A stretch of DNA of 64,000 nt from Owenweeksia sp048267305 (lineage in GTDB: Bacteria; Bacteroidota; Bacteroidia; Flavobacteriales; Schleiferiaceae). The position numbers were made by a program, and so were the translations under genes. The stretch covers positions 1 through 64,000 of the forward strand of contig JBLWXT010000010.1 of assembly GCA_048267305.1 (NCBI GenBank). Direction: 5' to 3'. The notes beneath the pieces are model-generated. The model was given only the letters and a program-made list of their open reading frames with translations, had not been told where the DNA came from and did not search any database. Below are positions 1 through 9,110 of the stretch, one piece after another (positions within the stretch are counted from its first letter, which is position 1; each line of letters starts with the position of its first letter).

Positions 1-94
1 CTGCTTATCTATTTCCATTATTTTTTGCCGGCCAAAGTACTTTATACTGACTTCTCCCCATAAAATTTAGGTGACCCAAATTAAAAAACATAAA

Positions 95-126
95 AAAACC
101 TGTAAATCATGCGATTTACAGGTTTT
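95..126 (-). terminator. Rho-independent terminator of tRNA-Pro
   Basis: A perfect 14-bp inverted repeat (95-108 against 113-126) with a 4-nt loop. Read on the minus strand it is followed by a T-run, matching the A-rich stretch just below 95. It lies about 25 bp past the 3' end of the leftward tRNA gene. Confidence 0.8.
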
Positions 127-150
127 CACCACTCTTCTAAAGTGGAGTTG

Positions 151-223
151 TCGGGATGACAGGACTTGAACCTGCGGCCTCACGCCCCCCAGACGTGCAC
201 TCTACCAACTGAGCTACATCCCG
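151..223 (-). tRNA. tRNA-Pro (anticodon GGG)
   Basis: The minus strand folds as a 73-nt cloverleaf. The 7-bp acceptor stem starts CGGGATG and pairs with CATCCCG. The D arm carries AGTTGGTA, the anticodon stem CACGT pairs with GCGTG around loop CTGGGGG, and the T arm contains GGTTCAAGTCC. Positions 34-36 of the loop read GGG, so the tRNA decodes CCC/CCU proline codons. The discriminator base is A, and CCA is not encoded, so it must be added after transcription. A strong hairpin terminator follows. Confidence 0.95.
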
Positions 224-388
224 CTATTATTTTACTGAGCTTCAAACTCTTCGGCAATACATCACGGCTAAGCCAAGACTGTATCCCGAATAAGGGCGGC
301 AAATGTAAAAATTTAATTGAATTTCCTGTAAGCATTTATTAGCTCATCAGAATTGTCTTTATCTGACATTCATCTTTTTTTAAACTAT

Positions 389-396
389 TACTTTTG
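389..396 (+). promoter_or_regulatory. Bacteroidota -7 element upstream of trxB
   Basis: TACTTTTG matches the Bacteroidota consensus TAnnTTTG and lies 24 bp before the ATG at 421. This implies a 5' leader of about 17 nt. No good -33 TTG was found at the expected spacing. The element overlaps the TTG at 394 that would give a longer reading frame, which argues against that earlier start. Confidence 0.55.
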
Positions 397-420
397 TGCC
401 TTAACAAGACGATAGAGATT

Positions 421-1386
421 ATGGAAAAACATAAGTGCGTAATCATTGGCACCGGTCCTGCCGGATATACAGCAGCTATATATGCTGCCCGCGCTAACCT
501 TAAACCAATTGTTTACACAGGCCTTGAGCCAGGCGGACAACTAACCACCACCACAGACGTAGAAAACTTCCCGGGTTACCCTGATGGTATATTAGGACCT
601 GAAATGATGGAAGATCTGAAAAAACAGGCTGAAAGATTTGGTACTGATGTGCGTTTCGGAATGGTTACCAAGGCTGAACTTTCCGATATACCTGGTGAAT
701 ATCACACCCTTACCATTGATGAAACCACGCAAATTCAGGCTAAAACAGTAATCATCGCTACAGGAGCCTCTGCAAAGTACTTAGGGCTTGAATCTGAGAA
801 AAGACTTATGGGACACGGTGTTTCCGCCTGTGCTATTTGTGATGGCTTTTTCTTTAAAGGTCAGGAAGTGGTAGTTGTAGGTGCTGGTGATTCAGCAGCA
901 GAAGAAGCTACCTACCTGGCAAAGCTTTGCCCAAAGGTTACAGTTTTAGTGCGAAAGGATCACTTTAAGGCCTCCAAAATTATGGTAGACCGCGTGATGA
1001 AAACTCCAAATATCGAGGTGATGTTTAATACAGAAACTCAGGAAGTATTGGGAGAAAAAACTGTAGAAGGGGTAAGAGTAAAAAACAATGTTACAGGTGA
1101 GGAAGCCATTATTCCTGCTCAGGGATTTTTTGCCGCCATTGGTCATAAGCCCAATACAGATATTTTCAAGGGTCAGCTAGACATGGATGAAGTAGGTTAT
1201 CTGATTACAAAACCAGGAACAGCCACCACTAATTACCCAGGGGTATTTGCTACAGGAGATGCTCAGGATAAGATTTACCGCCAGGCAGTAACTGCCGCTG
1301 GTTCGGGATGTAAAGGTGCTTTAGAGGCCGAAAGATACCTTCAGGAATTTGAAGAAGAAGTTGAAAGTGCTCAGGTAGCGGGTTAA
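421..1386 (+). CDS. trxB: Thioredoxin-disulfide reductase
   Basis: This is a 321-aa flavoenzyme that transfers electrons from NADPH through FAD and a redox disulfide to thioredoxin in the cytoplasm. An N-terminal FAD-binding GTGPAG motif sits near residue 10, the redox CAIC motif near residues 137-140, and the NADPH-binding GAGDSA motif near residue 155. A conserved C-terminal ATGD appears before the last helix. Length and order match low-molecular-weight bacterial TrxB. The frame is open from a TTG at 394, but the ATG at 421 is chosen because the protein family starts there and a -7 promoter element overlaps the TTG. It is monocistronic, with a strong terminator downstream. Identification is secure. 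Confidence 0.96.
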   Translation: MEKHKCVIIGTGPAGYTAAIYAARANLKPIVYTGLEPGGQLTTTTDVENFPGYPDGILGPEMMEDLKKQAERFGTDVRFGMVTKAELSDIPGEYHTLTIDETTQIQAKTVIIATGASAKYLGLESEKRLMGHGVSACAICDGFFFKGQEVVVVGAGDSAAEEATYLAKLCPKVTVLVRKDHFKASKIMVDRVMKTPNIEVMFNTETQEVLGEKTVEGVRVKNNVTGEEAIIPAQGFFAAIGHKPNTDIFKGQLDMDEVGYLITKPGTATTNYPGVFATGDAQDKIYRQAVTAAGSGCKGALEAERYLQEFEEEVESAQVAG

Positions 1387-1447
1387 GCCACTGCTCTCAA
1401 ACTTTCGCTTTATATCACCGCACTTTGTGGTGATCAATAAAACCAGA

Positions 1448-1487
1448 GCCGTGAATGGAAATTACAACTTCCGTTCACGGCTTTTTT
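1448..1487 (+). terminator. Rho-independent terminator of trxB
   Basis: A 13-bp stem (1448-1460 with 1469-1481, one G-T pair) encloses an 8-nt loop and is followed by six T residues. It sits 60 bp past the trxB stop. Confidence 0.9.
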
Positions 1488-1959
1488 GTTTCCATACTCC
1501 TGTTATAAAAAATGGAATCCGACAGCTCCCAAAAGGATCTAGGCTATAAAACCAAACTGGCGTCTCTGCTTGCTGGCTTTAATTCTAAACAACGAAAATC
1601 ACACTTTTAACCATCATCTTGGCCCTAATGATTGCTTTATAGCAGAAGCACGCACATATCTCAATTGTAGCTTACTTCAAAACCAATAAACACCTCTTTT
1701 AATAGTGCAGCCGGAAAATATTTTCCCCGGAATTTCTCATCTATTCTACAAAGTGGATTTAGACGCATCTTAAGTATTGATTACCAGACATTAAAATTCG
1801 ATTAAGATTTTTTTACTCTGTATTTTCAATTGAGTTTTGAGTGACTTTTACTCTGCTTTTCATGACATCCCCCTAACCCAATTCCTTAAAAAAGAAGTAA
1901 GTAAGGATTGAGCAGAAAGGCAGTGTTTTAAATGCTGTTTCACTTAATTCTTTAATCAA
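1488..1959. other. Intergenic region without a recognisable gene
   Basis: About 470 bp between the trxB terminator and the next start codon. Both strands were read for coding frames, tRNA-like folds and conserved RNA motifs, and none was convincing. It presumably holds the promoter of the large T9SS gene that follows, but no clean TAnnTTTG element could be assigned. The composition is AT-rich. Confidence 0.5.
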
Positions 1960-4900
1960 ATGAAAAATTCATTACGCGGATTATTTAGCGTTATGTTGAT
2001 GTTTGCCTTCGCCCTCACGTATGGCCAGCAGTACCTCATAACCAATTCTGCATTAAATGCAGGCAACCCGGGCAACATTCGTACTGATGGTGATGCCACC
2101 ACTACAGGAGGCACAAAAGTACATGCCTACAATGCCGGTGGTGGTGCCACTATCAATGCGTGGTCGGGTAAAATTGCCTTACCCTTTGCCTTTAACTTTT
2201 ACGGAATACCCGTAACAAAGTTTGTAGTATCAAAAAATGGTTTGTTGAGTTTCGACACCACCTTAGCCACCACCACGGTAGCTCCGGTTCTCAATGTCAA
2301 TACCGCTCTGCCAAATGCAGCCTTACCAAATCAAACCATTGCTTATTTTTGGGAGGACTTCACCACTCTTACTGCAGGCTTAGGTACTAATGACGACATT
2401 TGGACCTACACCCATGGCACGGCACCCAACCGGCAGTTTTGGGTTCACAACTTCTCATACGCCATTGGAGCACAAGCCTTCTCTTATTTTGCAGTTGTTT
2501 TTGATGAAGCTCAAGCTAAGTTCCACGTTGTGGATATGAGTTATACCGGTACACCGGCAAACTATACAGGTACAGTAGGTGCTCAGATAAACGCAACAAC
2601 GGCCTTTCAGGTTTCCACAGGTTTAAACTCAGTAGCTGGATCTCCGAGTATTATTATGGGATCAGGAGGCACTGCCATTACCGACAATGAGTATTATACT
2701 TTTCAGTATTTCCCAGCCGGAGCGTGTTTTCCCCCTACCGGAATTACTTTTAGTTCTGTTACCTCAGCAGGACTTACACTAAACTGGACAGGTACCGGTA
2801 TTGGTTATGAGATATTATATGGTCCAACAGGCTTTAATATAAACACACCTCCAAATGCAGTAAGTGTTATTCCCACCACACAGCTTATTACAAGCCTTAC
2901 CTCTAATGCTACTTACGACTTTTATATAATTCAAAAATGCTCGGCCAGTATTAGCAGTGTAGCAGCAGGCCCGTTTACGATAACCACACCTGTAGCACCC
3001 TATATTCCTCCCTATATTCAGGATTTTACAGGAAGCTTCCCTCCTGCCGGCTATAGTCAGGCTAAGGGAAAAGCCAAAAACCCAACTGTATTCTCAGGCA
3101 CCAGCAATTGGAACTCCCTGAGATTTGCCAATGCTGGAACCAATCTCTCGGCTCGCTTAAACGTTTATGGAGTAGCTTATACAGACTGGCTCTTTACCCC
3201 AACCATTGACTTAGGCAATGGGGCAACAAATTATCAGCTGGAGTTTGACATAGCCCTTACCCCTTACATCGCTACTGGCTCAACCACTCTTGGCATTGAT
3301 GATACACTAAGGGTGGTAATCTCTACCGATAACGGTTTAACATGGAATAGAGTAAATACATTGCGATTATGGACATCCGGCACTCCTATTTCAGGTACTG
3401 GTGAATATGTTGTCATTCCATTGATCGGGTACACCGGTTTGGTGAAATTTGGTTTTTACGGAGAGTCTACCATTAGCAATGCCGATAACGACTGGTTTGT
3501 AGATAACATTAAGGTTGATGCTATTCCCGCATGTCCGCAGCCAAGTGCCTTATCAGCTACAAAAATAACCACCAACTCGGCTACCATTAAATGGTTGCGA
3601 GCTGCTGCCACAAACACTTTGGAGGTAGAATACGGCATCACCGGGTTTACCCCCGGAACTGGAACTGTGATTACCGTACTTACAAACGACTCTTTGGTAC
3701 TAAATGGTTTATCGGGCAGCACACTATATGAGGTTTATATAAAAGCCTTTTGTACCGGCAGCAATAGCATACAGGCCGGACCATTATCCTTTCAAACCCT
3801 GTGCGATACGTTTGGCCTGCCATGGACGGAAGGCTTTGAAATATTGAGCAGTATGGGTTCCATGCCTAGCTGTTGGGATAGAGCCTCTTCTACTTATTGG
3901 ATTACAAATACCGGTAATCAAACCTATGCACGCAGACCGAAAACCGGAGATAATTTTCTACAAGCTCGCTATGGTGTAAATGAATATGTATATACTCCTC
4001 AGTTCAATCTCCAAGCCGGGGTATCATATCAATTCAGCTTTTGGTATAAATCCGATGGTCTTTCCGGTTGGGATAGCGTGGTTACTGCCATGGGCACAAG
4101 TCAAACAGCCACTGCCATGACTTATAAATTTAGCACCAAACTGGTTAATTTAAATGACACTACCTACAAGCGATATGTAACCACCTTTATTCCTCCTGCC
4201 TCAGGTAAATATTATCTTGGAGTGAAAGCTGTTGGCAACTCAGTACCCTGGTACTTAACCTTCGACAACTTTGAGTTGAGGAAAGATCCAAGCCCATGCC
4301 CCAAACCAGCCAACGTAGTATCTACAACTATTGGTAGCTCCAGCATAGGTTTAAACTGGGCCAGCCCTTCAGGTACCAACTGGATAGTACAATGGGGTCC
4401 CACAGGCTTTAAACAGGCCAGTCAAACCGGTACTATTACCAACTTAGCCGCTTTGCCTCATACCTTTACAGGATTAACTCCAAACACCTACTATGATTTT
4501 TATGTCACTGCTGGTTGCGGATCAAACTCCTCTGCTCAAAACGGACCGTTTACTTTCAAAACAGATTGCATTGCTCAGCTAAGTGGTGTTTATTCCGTTG
4601 GCGGTACTGCAGGCCCGCGCAACTTTACCACCTTAGTGGCAGCTATTGATCAACTTAACGGTTGTGGAGTTGCAGGTCCTGTTACTATTAACATTGCTGC
4701 CGGCACATACACTGGTACTTATATCCTGAAAAAGGTAAATGGTGCCAGTGCCGTAAACACAATCACATTTAATGGTGCCAGTGCTGCCACTGCCGTTGTT
4801 AATGGTTCTGCCATAGCTACTATCCATTTGGAAGGTGCTAGGCACACTACCTTTAAAAACCTTACGGTGAATAACTACGGTAGTGCAAGCGTTGGCTTCC

Positions 4901-7383
4901 TTATTAATAAAAATGCAGATAGCAACACGGTTGAAAACTGTATTATTAATGTGGATACCATTGGCACAAATAACTACAGCGCTGGTATTATGGTAAGCTC
5001 AAGCACAACTTCTGCTACTACTGAAGGTGCACAGGTAGATCGCCTGGTAATTCGTGGAAACAAGATTACGGGAGGATATCGCGGAGTGAACGTATATGGC
5101 GCTTCGGCCCAAAGGTCTAAAGGTTTGATTATTGACAACAACACCTTCCGTAAAAACTACTACTACGGTATGTATTTGTACTATGTTGATAATGTAGTTA
5201 TTACTAAAAACAAGGTTACAGATATGCGCAATACCTTCACTTATGGTATTTCGCTTAACTACTCTGATAACTTTGATATTCAGCGTAATAATCTGGTAGC
5301 TGTAAATTATGGACTTTACATCTCCAATGGTAATAATGTAACTATCGCCCCTACCACCCGCTCCAAAATCATTAATAATATTTTGATTGGAGAAGGTACT
5401 GCAGGATTGTATATGACTTCCATAAAATATGTAGACGTTTACAACAACAGTATGAGAGGTGTACGTGGCGCACAGATGTTTACCAACTCTGAGAACAATT
5501 ATCAGAACAACATCTTTTACGGCACTACAAACCTTGCTCTTGATTTAGGAACCGCCATTGGAGGAACCAACGCTCTTAACTACAACCTATATTATTCAGG
5601 TGGTGTTAACATAGTTAAAAATGGATCTACCTCATATGCTACACTGGCGCTGTTTAAAATAGCCAGTCCACTGTTAAACATCAACTCACTACAAGGTGAC
5701 CCTGTGTTTGAAAGCAACAAAAACCTCCATGTGAATGGAACTTTGGCCAACAACGCTGGAAACGGTTCTTTGGGAGTTTTAATAGATGTGGACGGTGATA
5801 TACGTCCTGCTCCTGGCGCTTCAGCTATCGACATTGGTGCTGATGAGTATACTCCCCTTACCAGTGATGCCCAAATGGTTAAGCTAATTAGCCCAGCCGA
5901 CAACTCTTGTGGTGACAGCCTTACGGATGTTATCGTAATTGTGAAGAATGGTGGGGTAAGCAGTTTTAGCAATCTTAATATCGGGGGTGTTGTTGGTGGT
6001 GCCACAAGCGGTACTCTATCCACAACCTCTGCCAAAACACTACTTTCGAGTGGGGTTGACACCATAAACCTAGGCTCCATAAACACAGTAATGGGTGGCA
6101 CGTTTAATCTTACCTTGTACACCAACCTTAGCGGTGATCAAAAGAAAAGTAACGACACCCTGAGTTTGAGCATTAGCATTCGCAGCAGTTTGGCTCCGGT
6201 GGCTACAGCTTCTACCGACTCAAGCTGCCAGGGGCAAATGGTAACTCTTTACCTTCCAAACATTCCAAATCAAAAATTTGAATGGAAGAATGTAAATGGA
6301 ACTGTAATCGGCACTACCGATAGCTTAGTTGTAGGCCCAATGGGCGCTAACGACAGCACATTCTATCTTTCCTCAGTTAGCCAGCAAAGCAGCCTTGGCC
6401 CCGTTGGAACTTCAATTGGTGCTAATCTTAACTTTACTGACGCCTCGGTACAGCAGTTGTACTTTAATGCTTCACAGGCTTTTACACTTGATAGTATGAC
6501 GGTGTTTCCCAATGGCAATGGCAACGTAAATATCAATCTGGTTGATTTTGCAACAAATGCCATCTTACAAACAGTTACTGTTCCGGTAACAGGTGTTACC
6601 ACCCCTGGTATGAAAGTGAGAATAGCAGTAGGCATGACCATACCCGCAGGTAACTACAAAATGCACGGTGGTGGAAGTACTACCGGTGGCCTGTTTCGCA
6701 ATAGTGCCGGAGCTGTTTATCCCTACTCCGTTAATGGAGTAGTAAGTATTACAGGTAACAGCTTTGACCCTAACTATTACTATTACTTTTTTGACTGGAA
6801 GGTTTCTACCGGTGGATGTCCAAGACCTGATGGCTATGTAACTGTTTTCAATGGGGGTAAACTAAGTGCAAGCTTTACCAACAACAGCAGCAGTGTACAA
6901 CCTACTCTTACAGGCTATACCGTAATGTTTGATGGAACAGCATCTAAAGGTGCCGCCACCTATTCGTGGGACTTTGGCGATGGTTCCCCACTCGGCACAA
7001 GTGTTAGCCCACAGCACACTTATACCGTTAACGGAACTTATACCGTAACCCTTACCATTACCGGCCCCTGTGGTACGCAAAGCAAGACGTCTACTCTGAT
7101 AATTCAAGGTATAAGCCTTGAAGAGCAAGTAACTACAGAGGGCATGCGCATCTTCCCCAATCCATTCAGCACCACTTTTACCATTGACTTAGGTAACACC
7201 AGGTATGGAGAGGTGAGCGTAAAAGTACTTAGTGCCAATGGTGGCCTTCTACTTCAAAAAACAGAGGTGAACTCAAATGGTAAAATAGATATTCCCGAAT
7301 TGAGCACCTATCCCAAAGGAGTTTATATGCTTGAAATTAACGATAACAACCAAACAGTTGTAAAGAAGATTATAAAGCAGTAA
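1960..7383 (+). CDS. Large secreted multidomain protein with T9SS type A sorting domain
   Basis: This 1807-aa protein has an N-terminal signal peptide (about residues 1-22, cleavage near TYG-QQ). An N-terminal all-beta region is followed by three fibronectin type III-like domains beginning near residues 255, 523 and 779, each opening with a Cys-Pro-rich segment. They alternate with two jelly-roll/MAM-like segments (about 350-520 and 614-777). A right-handed parallel beta-helix with Asn-rich repeats spans about 870-1295. Then come a CARDB/Ig-like stretch and a PKD domain (about 1640-1717, YSWDFGDG core). The last about 80 residues form a T9SS type A C-terminal domain (FPNPF at its start, ending KKIIKQ). 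It is therefore predicted to be exported by Sec, then by T9SS, and displayed or released at the cell surface. Its ligand is unknown. The beta-helix could bind or cleave a polysaccharide, but no catalytic signature was recognised. Confidence 0.9.
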   Translation: MKNSLRGLFSVMLMFAFALTYGQQYLITNSALNAGNPGNIRTDGDATTTGGTKVHAYNAGGGATINAWSGKIALPFAFNFYGIPVTKFVVSKNGLLSFDTTLATTTVAPVLNVNTALPNAALPNQTIAYFWEDFTTLTAGLGTNDDIWTYTHGTAPNRQFWVHNFSYAIGAQAFSYFAVVFDEAQAKFHVVDMSYTGTPANYTGTVGAQINATTAFQVSTGLNSVAGSPSIIMGSGGTAITDNEYYTFQYFPAGACFPPTGITFSSVTSAGLTLNWTGTGIGYEILYGPTGFNINTPPNAVSVIPTTQLITSLTSNATYDFYIIQKCSASISSVAAGPFTITTPVAPYIPPYIQDFTGSFPPAGYSQAKGKAKNPTVFSGTSNWNSLRFANAGTNLSARLNVYGVAYTDWLFTPTIDLGNGATNYQLEFDIALTPYIATGSTTLGIDDTLRVVISTDNGLTWNRVNTLRLWTSGTPISGTGEYVVIPLIGYTGLVKFGFYGESTISNADNDWFVDNIKVDAIPACPQPSALSATKITTNSATIKWLRAAATNTLEVEYGITGFTPGTGTVITVLTNDSLVLNGLSGSTLYEVYIKAFCTGSNSIQAGPLSFQTLCDTFGLPWTEGFEILSSMGSMPSCWDRASSTYWITNTGNQTYARRPKTGDNFLQARYGVNEYVYTPQFNLQAGVSYQFSFWYKSDGLSGWDSVVTAMGTSQTATAMTYKFSTKLVNLNDTTYKRYVTTFIPPASGKYYLGVKAVGNSVPWYLTFDNFELRKDPSPCPKPANVVSTTIGSSSIGLNWASPSGTNWIVQWGPTGFKQASQTGTITNLAALPHTFTGLTPNTYYDFYVTAGCGSNSSAQNGPFTFKTDCIAQLSGVYSVGGTAGPRNFTTLVAAIDQLNGCGVAGPVTINIAAGTYTGTYILKKVNGASAVNTITFNGASAATAVVNGSAIATIHLEGARHTTFKNLTVNNYGSASVGFLINKNADSNTVENCIINVDTIGTNNYSAGIMVSSSTTSATTEGAQVDRLVIRGNKITGGYRGVNVYGASAQRSKGLIIDNNTFRKNYYYGMYLYYVDNVVITKNKVTDMRNTFTYGISLNYSDNFDIQRNNLVAVNYGLYISNGNNVTIAPTTRSKIINNILIGEGTAGLYMTSIKYVDVYNNSMRGVRGAQMFTNSENNYQNNIFYGTTNLALDLGTAIGGTNALNYNLYYSGGVNIVKNGSTSYATLALFKIASPLLNINSLQGDPVFESNKNLHVNGTLANNAGNGSLGVLIDVDGDIRPAPGASAIDIGADEYTPLTSDAQMVKLISPADNSCGDSLTDVIVIVKNGGVSSFSNLNIGGVVGGATSGTLSTTSAKTLLSSGVDTINLGSINTVMGGTFNLTLYTNLSGDQKKSNDTLSLSISIRSSLAPVATASTDSSCQGQMVTLYLPNIPNQKFEWKNVNGTVIGTTDSLVVGPMGANDSTFYLSSVSQQSSLGPVGTSIGANLNFTDASVQQLYFNASQAFTLDSMTVFPNGNGNVNINLVDFATNAILQTVTVPVTGVTTPGMKVRIAVGMTIPAGNYKMHGGGSTTGGLFRNSAGAVYPYSVNGVVSITGNSFDPNYYYYFFDWKVSTGGCPRPDGYVTVFNGGKLSASFTNNSSSVQPTLTGYTVMFDGTASKGAATYSWDFGDGSPLGTSVSPQHTYTVNGTYTVTLTITGPCGTQSKTSTLIIQGISLEEQVTTEGMRIFPNPFSTTFTIDLGNTRYGEVSVKVLSANGGLLLQKTEVNSNGKIDIPELSTYPKGVYMLEINDNNQTVVKKIIKQ

Positions 7384-7411
7384 GCCCTTATTAAGTGAAA
7401 TGAGGAAAAAG

Positions 7412-7443
7412 GGCTGTTCCGGGAAACCGGGACGGCCTTTTTT
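7412..7443 (+). terminator. Rho-independent terminator of the large T9SS gene
   Basis: An 11-bp GC-rich stem (7412-7422 with 7427-7437, including G-T pairs), a GAAA tetraloop and a run of six T residues lie 29 bp past the stop codon. Confidence 0.9.
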
Positions 7444-7482
7444 CATTTAACAACTTTTCTTACCCGCTGTTAGTTAAAGTCT

Positions 7483-7514
7483 ATTGACACTATGCACGCA
7501 TAGGTTTAACTTTG
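7483..7514 (+). promoter_or_regulatory. Bacteroidota sigma-A promoter for the hydrolase gene
   Basis: The -33 element ATTG (7483-7486) is separated by 20 bp from the -7 element TAACTTTG (7507-7514), a full match to TAnnTTTG. Transcription would begin near 7521, giving a leader of almost 90 nt before the ATG at 7608. It is the best two-part promoter seen in the window. Confidence 0.7.
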
Positions 7515-7607
7515 AAGCTTCATACTAAACCCTAGGTTATCAACAACGCACATCCCCAGCCAGAAAAGCGATTAAGCTTTGAGCTACCGTCTTATATCAC
7601 AAAAACA

Positions 7608-8408
7608 ATGGTAATACTGGAAAAGCTATCCCTATCGCTTGCCAGTAGATTTGCCTTTTATATGTTTTTTAAACCTATAAAGTTTCCTTTACCCGAAAGG
7701 GAGAAAGCAATCCGCAAGAAAGCCACCAAGCATAAACTTCATACCGACAAATCGCCCTTTACACTTTTGGAATGGGGTAATCCTCAGGCAAAGCGAGTGT
7801 TATTGGTACATGGATGGAGTGGCCGTGGATCACAATTTCATAAAATAATTGAGGCATTACTCGAAAAAGGATTTTACGTGGTAGCCATTGATGCCCCGGC
7901 CCATGGCGGAAACAAGCAGAAACACACAAGCATGCTTGAATTTGTAGATGCTATTGAGGTTAGCCAGAATCAATTTGGTCCTTTTGATTATGCCATTGGC
8001 CACTCCCTTGGCGGGATGGCAATATTTAACGCCTTGGAAGCAAACCTTAAACCTAATAAAATCGTAACTATTGGAACTCCGGACAACATACGCCATGTTG
8101 TTCTGGATTTTTGTGAAAAAGTGCACGCCAGCCCAAAAGTGGCAGAGCGCATTATCAAAAAAATAGAAAACCAATTTGTTATGAAAACAGAGCACGCTTC
8201 CACCGATTATCTCGCGCAAAAATTTAATCCAGCCGGTTTGATCATCCATGATGAAGATGATCGGGATGTAGGCGTGGACAATGCGATTGAGCTTGCTAAA
8301 CACTGGCCAAATGCCAACCTCATTATTACAAAGGGTTTAGGTCACCGAAGGGTATTGATGGAACAAAAGGTTATTGATGCCATTGTTGGATTTTTACCGC
8401 TCAGCTAA
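7608..8408 (+). CDS. Alpha/beta hydrolase family protein
   Basis: A 266-aa serine hydrolase of unknown substrate. The oxyanion-side HGW motif lies near residue 67, the nucleophile elbow GHSLGG places the catalytic serine at residue 133, an Asp-rich DDRDVG segment near 217 supplies the acid, and GLGHRR near 245 supplies the histidine. This order is typical of the alpha/beta hydrolase fold. There is no signal peptide. The hydrophobic N-terminus (about residues 1-25) could associate with the membrane. The family includes esterases, lipases and peptidases, so the substrate cannot be given. It stands alone behind a clear promoter, 43 bp before msrB in the same direction. Confidence 0.85.
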   Translation: MVILEKLSLSLASRFAFYMFFKPIKFPLPEREKAIRKKATKHKLHTDKSPFTLLEWGNPQAKRVLLVHGWSGRGSQFHKIIEALLEKGFYVVAIDAPAHGGNKQKHTSMLEFVDAIEVSQNQFGPFDYAIGHSLGGMAIFNALEANLKPNKIVTIGTPDNIRHVVLDFCEKVHASPKVAERIIKKIENQFVMKTEHASTDYLAQKFNPAGLIIHDEDDRDVGVDNAIELAKHWPNANLIITKGLGHRRVLMEQKVIDAIVGFLPLS

Positions 8409-8451
8409 GTTGGCCTGAACTTTGGAGTTGCAACATTGAAAAACCTTTAGT

Positions 8452-8958
8452 ATGAAAAAATCACTTTCTATATCCTTAATTTTAACTTTTGTGTGGTCGT
8501 GCAGTGGCCAGCAAAAAACAGAAGAAAATATATCCATGGAAGATTTTAGTGTAAAGAAAACAGAGCAGGAATGGCAAAAAATGCTAAGCCCTGAACAATA
8601 TCACGTTTTGAGAAACAAGGGTACTGAAAGACCCGGAACCGGAGAGTACAATCTTCATTTTGAAGAAGGAACTTATACCTGCGCTGGTTGCGGTACACCT
8701 TTATTTGACAGTGATTCGAAATTTGACGCCCATTGCGGATGGCCAAGTTTTGATAAAGCCTTGGACAAAAACACAGTAAAGGAAATTTTAGACACCTCAC
8801 ACGGAATGACCCGCACCGAAATTGTGTGCGCTAAATGTGGCGGCCACTTAGGTCATGTGTTTAATGATGGTCCCACGGAAACTGGAGTGAGATATTGTAT
8901 CAATTCCGTTTCGCTTGGTTTTGATAAAGAAGGGGAAGCCACAAAGGAAGAAGAATAG
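8452..8958 (+). CDS. msrB: Peptide-methionine (R)-S-oxide reductase, lipoprotein form
   Basis: A 168-aa MsrB that reduces methionine-R-sulfoxide in oxidised proteins. A lipoprotein signal (lipobox VWSC, Cys17) precedes the SelR domain. Two zinc-binding CxxC pairs are visible, CAGC near residue 80 and CAKC near 124, followed by GGHLGHVF. The resolving/catalytic region ends in RYCINSVSL, with Cys rather than selenocysteine. The lipobox means it probably protects envelope proteins in the periplasm or on a membrane leaflet rather than acting in the cytosol. Reductant supply would have to cross the membrane, but no partner gene is adjacent. The upstream trxB is separated by two genes and a terminator. 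Confidence 0.93.
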   Translation: MKKSLSISLILTFVWSCSGQQKTEENISMEDFSVKKTEQEWQKMLSPEQYHVLRNKGTERPGTGEYNLHFEEGTYTCAGCGTPLFDSDSKFDAHCGWPSFDKALDKNTVKEILDTSHGMTRTEIVCAKCGGHLGHVFNDGPTETGVRYCINSVSLGFDKEGEATKEEE

Positions 8959-8977
8959 AAAATACCATTATAGACCC

Positions 8978-9014
8978 AAAACCCGTCTTGACTATGCCAG
9001 GGCGGGTTTTCTAT
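8978..9014 (+). terminator. Probable terminator after msrB
   Basis: AAAACCCG (8978-8985) pairs with CGGGTTTT (9003-9010) around a 17-nt loop that can pair partly. The T-run is short, so termination is plausible rather than certain. Confidence 0.55.
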
Positions 9015-9110
9015 TTAAAGCAATTTTCCATTTATTGTTGTCTTACCTAAAGGAGCACTGCAAATTAGGTTGATAACTTAATTGTTTAAGTTTATCCAAA
9101 TTTCTACCTC

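Noticed and set aside
1..18. A minus-strand ATG at 18 opening a frame that leaves the window (first residues MEIDKQ).
   Set aside because: Only six codons are visible, and the nearby TACTTTG is one base short of the -7 consensus. There is too little to call a gene.
394..420. Longer trxB start at TTG 394, and similarly extended starts for trmD, rplS, hutI, pyrG and the double-parvulin gene.
   Set aside because: Each extension adds residues foreign to the family, and in several cases a -7 promoter element overlaps the extension.
946..1146. Antisense open frames inside trxB, the T9SS genes and other long genes.
   Set aside because: They lie in other frames of well-supported genes and show no family signature or start context; they are shadows of the real coding strands.
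1488..1959. A riboswitch or RNA gene in the 470-bp gap after trxB.
   Set aside because: No known aptamer core motif or extended pairing was found by eye.
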